Shown: piece after piece, positions 1-4,916 of the stretch
How positions within the stretch are numbered: position 1 is the stretch's first letter
Layout: the number at the start of each line of letters is the position of its first letter
From: CADCSY01 sp038255685
GTDB lineage: Bacteria; Actinomycetota; Acidimicrobiia; Acidimicrobiales; CADCSY01
Reading direction: 5' to 3'
NCBI GenBank assembly: GCA_038255685.1
Contig: JBBSLC010000099.1
Coordinates: forward strand, 1 to 11,262
DNA length: 11,262 nt
Notes under the pieces: model-generated
Databases searched by the model: none
What the model was told of the DNA's origin: nothing
The model's input: only the letters and a program-made list of their open reading frames with translations
Position numbers and translations under genes: made by a program

Positions 1-1562
1 CGGGCCCATGCCGGCGCGACATCGGGATCGAGGACCACGAGGGCGGACACGAAGGGCCGCTGGTCGCCGATGGCGCACGCCTGGCCGACGAGGGGGATCA
101 TCTTGAGGCTGGCCTCGAGGTTGGCGGGGCTGATGTTCTTGCCGCCGGCGGTGATGATCAGCTCCTTCTTGCGGTCGACGATGCGCACGTAGCCCTCGTC
201 GTCGATCTCGCCGATGTCACCGGTGTGGAGCCAGCCGTCTGCGTCGAGCGCCTCTGCGGTCTTCTCGGGGTCACCGAGGTAGCCCTCGAACACGTTGCCG
301 CCCCGGGCGATGATCTCGCCGTCCTCGGCGAGGGTCACGGTGCAGCCAGGGATCTGGCGACCGACCGTGCCGGGCTTGATCTCGTAGGGGTCCCAGGTGA
401 GCGGTCCGGAGTTCTCGCTCATGCCGTAGATCTCGCCCATGGGCACGCCGATGGCGCGGAACCACTCGAGGATCTCGACAGGGATCGGCGCTGCGCCGCT
501 GACCGCGACCTCACAGGCGTCGAGGCCGATGAGGGCGCGCACGGGGGCGAACGCGACCTCGTCGAGGAACGAGAGGGTGGCTGCCTCCTCCTCGGTGAGG
601 TCGCGGGTGGCCTTGGCGATGGCGAGGGGTGTGGCTGCGGCCACTGCCTCGTCGAACTTCTCTCGCTTCTCGGGATCGGCGGCGAGCGCGGCGTTGACCC
701 CGGCGTAGATCTTCTCCCACACCCTCGGGACGCCGAAGAGCACCTGGGGGTGCACCTCTCGGGCGTAGGTCGCGATCTGGGAGGGGTCGGGGCAGGTCGT
801 CACCTCCTCGGCGAAGAGCGCGCCGAGGTAGTGCGTGGCCATGCGCTCGGCCACGTGGGCCATGGGGAGGTAGGAGATGGTCCGCAGCCCGACCGGGTCT
901 CGATCGATGAGGCGCATGTAGCTCTCAGCCGTCCAGCAGATGTTGCGGTGGCTCAGGCGGACGCCCTTGGGTGGCCCGGTGGTGCCCGAGGTGTAGATGA
1001 CGGTGACGAGGTCCTCGGGGCGCACTGCCGCGGCGCACGCCGCGAGGTCTGCGGGCTCGTGGTCGAGCAGGCGGGCGTAGGTGTCGTCGGCGCCGCTGGA
1101 CCCGTCGGGGTCGTCGAGGATGAGCGTGGTGCGCAGGCCGGGGAGCTGGTCGACGACCTCCGTGAAGCGTGCGAGGAACCCGATGTCCTCGACGATGGCC
1201 ACGCCCGCCTCGCAGTGGCCGGCGAGGTAGGCGACCTGCTCGGCGGAGGAGGAGTTGTAGATCGAGATCGGCGTGGCGCCCCGCATGAGCACGGCCATGT
1301 CGAGCACGTGGAACTCAGGTCGGTTGCGCAGCATGAGCACGACCCGGTCACCGGCGCCGACGCCCACGTGGCCGAGGCCCGTCGTGGCCTTCGCCACCAG
1401 GTCGGCGTACTGCTGGTAGGTCCACTCGGCCCACCCGTCGCCGTCCTTCCACCGCAGCGCCACCTGGTCCGGGTGGGCAGCGACCGTCTTCAGGAACTGC
1501 GACGGGACCGTCTGGCCCTCGACTGCTGCGTCGATCTCCTCGTGCGTCGCCTGCTGTCCCAT
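1..1562 (-). CDS. fadD: Long-chain acyl-CoA ligase, FadD15-like (C-terminus cut by window edge)
   Basis: AMP-forming ligase expected to activate fatty acids to acyl-CoA in two steps (acyl-AMP, then thioester) in the cytoplasm. About 520 residues are visible. The family is usually near 600, so the small C-terminal domain with the second-step catalytic lysine lies outside the window. Visible motifs are the P-loop TSGTTGPPKG at residues 191-200, then YGMSENSGP, then GWLHTGD with the ribose-binding Asp at 449, followed by the hinge-region DRKKELIITAGGKNISP. The start is ATG at 1562, preceded by a good ribosome site GGGAGG at 1576-1571 with 8 bases between. A TAGAAC element at 1598-1593 could be a weak -10 box, but no convincing -35 was found. 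It is divergent from the thiolase, which fits shared fatty-acid degradation. Ligase family is certain; chain-length specificity cannot be read from sequence. Confidence 0.93.
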   Translation of the reverse strand, partial: MGQQATHEEIDAAVEGQTVPSQFLKTVAAHPDQVALRWKDGDGWAEWTYQQYADLVAKATTGLGHVGVGAGDRVVLMLRNRPEFHVLDMAVLMRGATPISIYNSSSAEQVAYLAGHCEAGVAIVEDIGFLARFTEVVDQLPGLRTTLILDDPDGSSGADDTYARLLDHEPADLAACAAAVRPEDLVTVIYTSGTTGPPKGVRLSHRNICWTAESYMRLIDRDPVGLRTISYLPMAHVAERMATHYLGALFAEEVTTCPDPSQIATYAREVHPQVLFGVPRVWEKIYAGVNAALAADPEKREKFDEAVAAATPLAIAKATRDLTEEEAATLSFLDEVAFAPVRALIGLDACEVAVSGAAPIPVEILEWFRAIGVPMGEIYGMSENSGPLTWDPYEIKPGTVGRQIPGCTVTLAEDGEIIARGGNVFEGYLGDPEKTAEALDADGWLHTGDIGEIDDEGYVRIVDRKKELIITAGGKNISPANLEASLKMIPLVGQACAIGDQRPFVSALVVLDPDVAPAWA

Positions 1563-1661
1563 TCGAAGGTCCTCCCGGATCGCGGTGCCACCGTTCTACC
1601 GCGACGACCTCGCGTCAGGGGGGCGCCGGGCGTCGTCCGGGTTGACCGGGACGAGAGCGGG

Positions 1662-1690
1662 TTGGCACACTTGACCGATCGGTCTAGTTC
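1662..1690 (+). promoter_or_regulatory. Candidate thiolase promoter with operator in the spacer
   Basis: TTGGCA (1662-1667) and TAGTTC (1685-1690) are separated by exactly 17 bases and resemble a housekeeping sigma promoter. The -35 matches TTGACA at five of six positions; the -10 is weak. It would start transcription near 1696, about 70 bases before the thiolase ATG. The gap between fadD and the thiolase (1563-1765) holds nothing else recognised apart from the fadD ribosome site and a weak TAGAAC element. Confidence 0.45.
1673..1684. promoter_or_regulatory. Perfect 12-bp palindrome GACCGATCGGTC, likely TetR-type operator
   Basis: GACCGATCGGTC equals its own reverse complement, and allowing one mismatched pair the symmetry extends to 18 bp (CT-n-palindrome-n-AG, 1670-1687). 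It occupies the -35/-10 spacer of the candidate thiolase promoter and lies about 110 bases upstream of the divergent acyl-CoA ligase. Palindromes built on ACC...GGT are typical of TetR-family operators, and such regulators often control acyl-CoA metabolism in actinobacteria. The regulator itself is not in the window, so its identity and ligand are inference. Confidence 0.6.
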
Positions 1691-1765
1691 GCTCGCAGCA
1701 CTGCGCAGCGGCGACCGTGGCCACCGTCCGCTCACCTTCCTTCCGTCCACCTCGAGGAGCTCTCC

Positions 1766-2956
1766 ATGCACAACGCCGTCATCGTCGACGCAGTCCGCAC
1801 CGCCGGCGGCAAGCGCAACGGGAGGCTCTCGGGCTGGCACCCGTCCGACCTCGCCGGGGAGGTCCTCAAGGCCCTCGCCGAGCGCAACAGCCTCGATCCC
1901 GCCCTGATCGACGACGTCATCATGGGCTGCGTCATGCAGGTGGGCAGCCAGGGCCTCAACATCGGGCGCAACGCCGTGCTCGCCGCCGGGTTCCCCGAGT
2001 CGGTGCCCGCCACCACCGTGGACCGCCAGTGCGGCTCATCGCAGCAGTCGGCGCACTTCGCCGCCCAGGGCGTGATGGCCGGTGCCTACGACGTCGTCAT
2101 CGCCGCAGGTGTCGAGGTGATGAGCACGACCCCGATGGGCGCATCGATCACGCCTGGGTCCATCCCGTTCGGCCCGGGCGTCATGGCCCGCTACGCCGAC
2201 CAGGGCGGCCTCGTGCCCCAGGGCATCTCGGCGGAGATGATCGCCGACAAGTGGGGGATCTCCCGCGAGGACCTCGACGCCTACGGCGCCATGAGCCAGC
2301 AGCGTGCCCTGCAGGCGACCGAGGAGGGTCGCTTCGACAACGAGATCGTGCCCGTGGCGGCGCGCCTCTGGGACAAGGAGAAGGGCGAGGTCGTCGACCT
2401 CGGTGAGCAGCACACCAAGGACGAGGGCATCCGCCCCGGCACCACCGCCGAGTCGCTGGCCGGCCTCAAGCCCGCCTTCAAGCCCGACGGCAAGGTCACC
2501 GCCGGCAACTCCAGCCAGATCTGCGACGGCGCATCAGCGGTGCTGATCATGAGCGAGGAGAAGGCCAAGGCCCTCGGCCTCACGCCTCGGGCTCGGTTCC
2601 ACGCCTTCGCCCTCGCCGGCGTCGACCCCGTCACCATGCTCACCGGGCCCATCCCGGCCACCACGAAGGTCTTCGAGCGCTCCGGGCTGTCCATCGGGGA
2701 CATGGACGTCGTCGAGATCAACGAGGCGTTCGCGTCCGTGGTGCTCGCGTGGGAGAAGGAGCACAGCCCCGACATGTCCAAGGTGAACGTCAACGGCGGC
2801 GCCATCGCCCTCGGACACCCCCTCGGCGGGTCGGGTGCGAAGCTCATGGCCACCATGCTCAACGAGCTCGAGCGCACGGGCGGTCGCTACGGCCTCGAGA
2901 CCATGTGCGAGGGCGGTGGCCTCGCCAACGCCACCATCATCGAGCGGCTCGGCTAG
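1766..2956 (+). CDS. Thiolase (acetyl-CoA C-acyltransferase family)
   Basis: 396-residue thiolase, the normal length for the family. It condenses or cleaves acyl-CoA esters: either the last step of beta-oxidation or acetoacetyl-CoA formation. Visible catalytic elements are the nucleophilic Cys89 in VDRQCGSSQQS, NEAF at 319-322, His351 in GHPLGGSGAK, and the second Cys381 in MCEGGG near the C-terminus. All key residues are present. The start is ATG at 1766 with GAGGAG at 1754-1759, six bases upstream. It is divergent from a long-chain acyl-CoA ligase, which favours a degradative role, but no acyl-CoA dehydrogenase or hydratase gene is nearby. Control by a palindromic operator at 1673-1684 is proposed. 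A hairpin at 2986-3013 probably ends the transcript. Substrate range cannot be decided from sequence. Confidence 0.95.
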   Translation: MHNAVIVDAVRTAGGKRNGRLSGWHPSDLAGEVLKALAERNSLDPALIDDVIMGCVMQVGSQGLNIGRNAVLAAGFPESVPATTVDRQCGSSQQSAHFAAQGVMAGAYDVVIAAGVEVMSTTPMGASITPGSIPFGPGVMARYADQGGLVPQGISAEMIADKWGISREDLDAYGAMSQQRALQATEEGRFDNEIVPVAARLWDKEKGEVVDLGEQHTKDEGIRPGTTAESLAGLKPAFKPDGKVTAGNSSQICDGASAVLIMSEEKAKALGLTPRARFHAFALAGVDPVTMLTGPIPATTKVFERSGLSIGDMDVVEINEAFASVVLAWEKEHSPDMSKVNVNGGAIALGHPLGGSGAKLMATMLNELERTGGRYGLETMCEGGGLANATIIERLG

Positions 2957-2985
2957 CCAGCACAGACACCCTCCAAGGGTTCGAC

Positions 2986-3013
2986 GAGGGCCGCGCCGAG
3001 GGGCGCGGCCCTC
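2986..3013 (+). terminator. GC-rich hairpin downstream of thiolase
   Basis: A perfect 12-bp stem, GAGGGCCGCGCC (2986-2997) with GGCGCGGCCCTC (3002-3013), closes a 4-base loop 30 bases after the thiolase stop. No T-run follows, so it would be a U-less intrinsic terminator or RNA-stabilising stem, both common in high-GC actinobacteria. Confidence 0.7.
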
Positions 3014-3022
3014 GCGCGTGCT

Positions 3023-3070
3023 GGGGCTGGTGCGTGCCGGGGCTGGTGCGTGCAGGGAGCTCGTGCGTGC
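3023..3070 (+). repeat. Short tandem repeat, GTGCGTGC-containing units
   Basis: The 15-base unit GGGGCTGGTGCGTGC occurs at 3023-3037 and again at 3039-3053 (period 16). A third, degenerate copy ending in GTGCGTGC follows at 3055-3070. The core GTGCGTGC is thus found three times, at 3030-3037, 3046-3053 and 3063-3070. Non-coding, between the thiolase terminator and the zinc-ribbon gene. Confidence 0.7.
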
Positions 3071-3087
3071 ACGGGCCCCGCCCGTGC
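3069..3087 (+). other. 8-bp hairpin just upstream of the zinc-ribbon gene promoter
   Basis: GCACGGGC (3069-3076) pairs perfectly with GCCCGTGC (3080-3087) over a CCC loop. It starts inside the last tandem-repeat copy and ends 8 bases before the candidate -10 box of the next gene. It could be a second terminator for leftward-gene read-through or a protein site; function unknown. Confidence 0.45.
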
Positions 3088-3095
3088 GGCGCCGG

Positions 3096-3107
3096 TAGCC
3101 TGCGGAG
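3096..3107 (+). promoter_or_regulatory. Leaderless-type promoter, TAGCCT -10 box
   Basis: TAGCCT (3096-3101) fits the actinobacterial TANNNT -10 pattern and lies 6 bases before the GTG start at 3108. Transcription would therefore begin at the start codon itself. The only purine-rich stretch (GGAG) overlaps the start and is too close to act as a ribosome site, supporting a leaderless message. No clear -35. Confidence 0.6.
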
Positions 3108-3365
3108 GTGGCCGGCACGCTGTTCAACGTCGCCCTCGCCATCGGGGCGGCGTACCTCATCTTCAAGGTCGGCTTCGCCATGCTCGGCGGCCTGACCCGG
3201 CCGCTGCCCGAGCCCCCGCCTCCTGGCGAGATGCGCAAGGTGAAGCTCCGCTACCGGTGCTCGCTGTGCGGCCTCGAGCTGCGCATCGACCGCGCCATCG
3301 ACGAGGATCCGGTCGCCCCTCGCCACTGTATGGAGGACATGGACCTCGAGGTCCCGGTCGAGTAG
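3108..3365 (+). CDS. Small membrane-anchored zinc-ribbon protein, unknown function
   Basis: An 85-residue protein starting at GTG. One hydrophobic segment spans about residues 4-28. A proline-rich hinge follows (RPLPEPPPPG, 31-40), then a small soluble domain with Cys51 and Cys54 (CSLC) and Cys74 preceded by His73 (RHC). These are four potential zinc ligands, as in a rubredoxin-like or zinc-ribbon fold. The remainder is acidic (MEDMDLEVPVE). Similar short proteins with a membrane segment and a CxxC...HC module are, to my recollection, common unnamed actinobacterial proteins, but I cannot assign a role. It is convergent with crgA, with 102 bases between the stop codons. A leaderless start is likely from the TAGCCT box 6 bases upstream. 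High GC in the third codon position and plausible protein features argue that it is real. Confidence 0.8.
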   Translation: MAGTLFNVALAIGAAYLIFKVGFAMLGGLTRPLPEPPPPGEMRKVKLRYRCSLCGLELRIDRAIDEDPVAPRHCMEDMDLEVPVE

Positions 3366-3384
3366 TCCGAACGGCCCCCCTCTT

Positions 3385-3411
3385 TCCCCAGCCTGTGCAC
3401 AACGTTGGGGA
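3385..3411. other. Convergent gap with weak hairpin and a DnaA-box-like sequence
   Basis: The 102-base gap between the zinc-ribbon gene and crgA holds TCCCCA (3385-3390) pairing with TGGGGA (3406-3411). In the loop is TGTGCACAA (3394-3402), which reads TTGTGCACA on the minus strand, one base away from the actinobacterial DnaA box TTGTCCACA. The stem is short and the box is single, so either may be chance. No gene is seen in the gap. Confidence 0.3.
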
Positions 3412-3467
3412 GGATCACAACGATGTCATCTGCCGTCCACCTCCCGGTCATGGCCGGGGCGACGACC

Positions 3468-3818
3468 TCAGCGGTACTGCGTGGCGGTGATGAAGCCGGC
3501 GGTGATGGCGGCCAGGCCTCCCAGCAGGTAACGGTTGTCCGAACCGCCGGGGAGCACGCCGAGGTAGTTCACGATGATGAGGAGCACGCCGAAGCCGAGC
3601 AGGCCGAACATCAGGATCGGCACCCACGGGGGGCTGACCTTGGTCTCCTTGCGCACCGGGGGCGTGTAGCGGCTCGATGCAGCGGCGGTGTGGTCCTCGG
3701 TCGGACGGGCCTTCGGGGCGGTGCCGCGAGGGGCGGTGCCCTTCGGCGTGACCCGCCCGGTCGTCCCGGGTGCTGTGCGCCTCGATGCGGCCTTGCCCCT
3801 GCCACCCTGGTTTGCCAT
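3468..3818 (-). CDS. crgA: Cell division protein CrgA
   Basis: A 116-residue membrane protein. Residues 1-60 are a basic, disordered cytoplasmic tail rich in K/R/T/P, with a repeated GTAP element (TPKGTAPRGTAPKA, 24-37). Two transmembrane segments follow (about 64-87 and 97-112), joined by a short loop. The signature block KVSPPWVPILMFGLLG and the NYLGVLP turn match CrgA of actinobacteria. There it binds FtsZ, FtsQ and penicillin-binding proteins at the septum and helps septal assembly. The N-terminal tail is longer than in the 93-residue mycobacterial protein. Position next to trpG and pknB on the opposite strand to trpG matches the mycobacterial order. ATG at 3818 lies 7 bases after TATCCT, so the message is probably leaderless. 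A response regulator lies directly upstream on the same strand, 33 bases away. Confidence 0.9.
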   Translation of the reverse strand: MANQGGRGKAASRRTAPGTTGRVTPKGTAPRGTAPKARPTEDHTAAASSRYTPPVRKETKVSPPWVPILMFGLLGFGVLLIIVNYLGVLPGGSDNRYLLGGLAAITAGFITATQYR

Positions 3819-3831
3819 GCAGCCGAGGATA
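3819..3831 (-). promoter_or_regulatory. Leaderless-type promoter of crgA, TATCCT
   Basis: On the minus strand TATCCT occupies 3831-3826, leaving 7 bases before the ATG at 3818, so transcription would start within a base or two of the start codon. No ribosome site precedes the start. A poor -35 match, CTGAAC at 3855-3850 (18-base spacer), overlaps the stop codon of the upstream response regulator. Confidence 0.6.
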
Positions 3832-3851
3832 GGCGAGCGCGCTGCGTCGGT

Positions 3852-4295
3852 TCAGCCGTCCTCGGTGGTCACGGCCTGGGCGGCAGCGACGAGCTCGGCG
3901 ACCAGCGTCGCCAGTGCACCGACCGAGAAGGGCTTCGAGACGTGCCCGTCGATGTCCCGGGCGAGTCCCACGGCTCGCAGGCGGGCCTGGCTGTCGCCGG
4001 TGACGAGGATGACCGGCACCCGCACGAACGCTGGGTCCCCGTGGAGGAGCCGGTAGACCTCGAGCCCGCTGAACCCGCGAAGGGTGACGTCGAGGAGGAT
4101 GACGCTCGGGTCGAGGGATCGTGCCGCCTCGAGCGCCGCCTCCGGGCTCTCCGGGTCGATGTGGTCGAGCTGGTAGCCGCTGGCACGGAAGTACGCACGC
4201 AGGAACTCGGCGATGTCGACGGAGTCCTCGATGACGAGCACGCGCGTCGACGCCGTCAGGCGGGCAGTGATGGAGCCTCTCGGGCTGTTCGTCAT
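3852..4295 (-). CDS. Stand-alone receiver-domain response regulator
   Basis: A 147-residue protein made of one CheY-like receiver domain (about residues 17-140) with no output domain. All phosphotransfer residues are present: the acidic pair Glu23/Asp24 (VIED), phospho-acceptor Asp69 (ILLDV), Thr99 (VILVTGD) and Lys121 (SKPFS). It should therefore be phosphorylated by a partner histidine kinase, which is not in the window. The start is ATG at 4295 (MTNSPRG). A GAGGG at 4309-4305, nine bases upstream, can serve as ribosome site. The open frame extends further right, but that part overlaps trpG antisense. The gene lies 33 bases upstream of crgA on the same strand and 21 bases from the divergent trpG. 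Mycobacterium has an unrelated gene at this spot, so this looks like a lineage-specific insertion. Output through protein-protein contact is inferred. Confidence 0.9.
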   Translation of the reverse strand: MTNSPRGSITARLTASTRVLVIEDSVDIAEFLRAYFRASGYQLDHIDPESPEAALEAARSLDPSVILLDVTLRGFSGLEVYRLLHGDPAFVRVPVILVTGDSQARLRAVGLARDIDGHVSKPFSVGALATLVAELVAAAQAVTTEDG

Positions 4296-4302
4296 GGGGC
4301 GG

Positions 4303-4316
4303 TACCCTCGCCCCGC
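4303..4316 (+). promoter_or_regulatory. Leaderless-type promoter of trpG, TACCCT
   Basis: TACCCT (4303-4308) lies 8 bases before the trpG ATG at 4317, and only C-rich sequence lies between, with no ribosome site. Transcription would start at or within two bases of the start codon. The box falls inside the 21-base divergent gap and overlaps, on the other strand, the likely ribosome site of the response regulator. Confidence 0.55.
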
Positions 4317-4904
4317 ATGGGGCCTCGGGTGCTCGTCGTGGACAACTACGACTCCTTCGTCTACAACCTCGTCCAGTACCTGGGCGAGCTGGGTGCTGAA
4401 CCCCTGGTCCATCGGCACGATGCGCTCGGACTTGAAGAGGTCGAATCGCTCGAACCGGAAGCGATCCTCATCTCCCCCGGCCCCGGTCGGCCCGAGGACG
4501 CCGGGCTCTCGAACGAGCTGATCACCCGCTTCGCCGGGCGCGTCCCGATCCTCGGCGTGTGCCTCGGGCACCAGTGCATCGGTCAGGTGTACGGCGGTGA
4601 CGTGGTGCGGGCGGACACGGTCATGCACGGCAAGACCTCGTCGATCCGCCACGAGGGCAAGGGCGTGTTCGCTGGCCTCCCCGACCCGCTCGAGGCGACG
4701 CGATACCACTCGCTCGTCGTCGACGCCGGGTCCGTCCCCGCCGTGCTCGAGGTGACGGCTCGCACCGAGGACGGTGTCGTGATGGGCCTGCGCCACCGCG
4801 AGCTCGACGTCGAGGGCGTGCAGTTCCACCCCGAGTCGATCCTCACCGCGTCGGGCCACGATCTCCTGTCGACCTTCTTGGCACGCGCCCGACCAGCGGG
4901 CTGA
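4317..4904 (+). CDS. trpG: Glutamine amidotransferase subunit TrpG/PabA
   Basis: A 195-residue class I glutamine amidotransferase, the standard length for the free TrpG/PabA subunit. It hydrolyses glutamine and channels ammonia to the chorismate-binding partner (TrpE for anthranilate, PabB for aminodeoxychorismate). The catalytic triad is complete: Cys82 in GVCLGHQ, His171 and Glu173 in VQFHPESI. The oxyanion region SPGPGRPEDAG (53-63) and the N-terminal VDNYDSFVYNL are typical. The open frame extends far upstream, but the ATG at 4317 matches the family N-terminus and sits after a TACCCT box. No trpE or pabB is nearby. A lone copy beside pknB is the mycobacterial arrangement, where it is usually thought to serve both tryptophan and folate synthesis. 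It converges on pknB with 12 bases between the stop codons. Confidence 0.95.
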   Translation: MGPRVLVVDNYDSFVYNLVQYLGELGAEPLVHRHDALGLEEVESLEPEAILISPGPGRPEDAGLSNELITRFAGRVPILGVCLGHQCIGQVYGGDVVRADTVMHGKTSSIRHEGKGVFAGLPDPLEATRYHSLVVDAGSVPAVLEVTARTEDGVVMGLRHRELDVEGVQFHPESILTASGHDLLSTFLARARPAG

Positions 4905-4910
4905 GCCCGC
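4896..4910. terminator. Small hairpin across the trpG stop codon
   Basis: GCGGGC (4896-4901) pairs with GCCCGC (4905-4910), with the TGA stop codon of trpG as the loop. It lies in the 12-base convergent junction of trpG and pknB and could act weakly as a terminator on either strand. No T-run; only 6 bp. Confidence 0.35.
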
Positions 4911-4916
4911 CTCGGA

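Noticed and set aside
1671..1676. TTGACC as a -35 box for the thiolase
   Set aside because: At 16-18 bases downstream there is no acceptable -10 sequence, whereas TTGGCA at 1662-1667 pairs with TAGTTC at a 17-base spacing.
225..1907. A 560-codon open frame on the plus strand
   Set aside because: It is antisense to the acyl-CoA ligase and runs into the thiolase start. Its translation is Gly/Val/Asp/Arg-rich with no domain, the usual mirror of a high-GC gene.
3366..3467. Possible replication origin in the convergent gap
   Set aside because: Only one imperfect DnaA-like box, no AT-rich stretch, and no dnaA or dnaN nearby.
3405..4316. Upstream extension of the trpG frame by about 300 codons
   Set aside because: The extension is antisense to crgA and the response regulator and is low in recognisable structure. 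The family N-terminus begins at 4317.
4296..4859. N-terminal extension of the response regulator frame
   Set aside because: It lies antisense within trpG, and the receiver domain is complete from the ATG at 4295.
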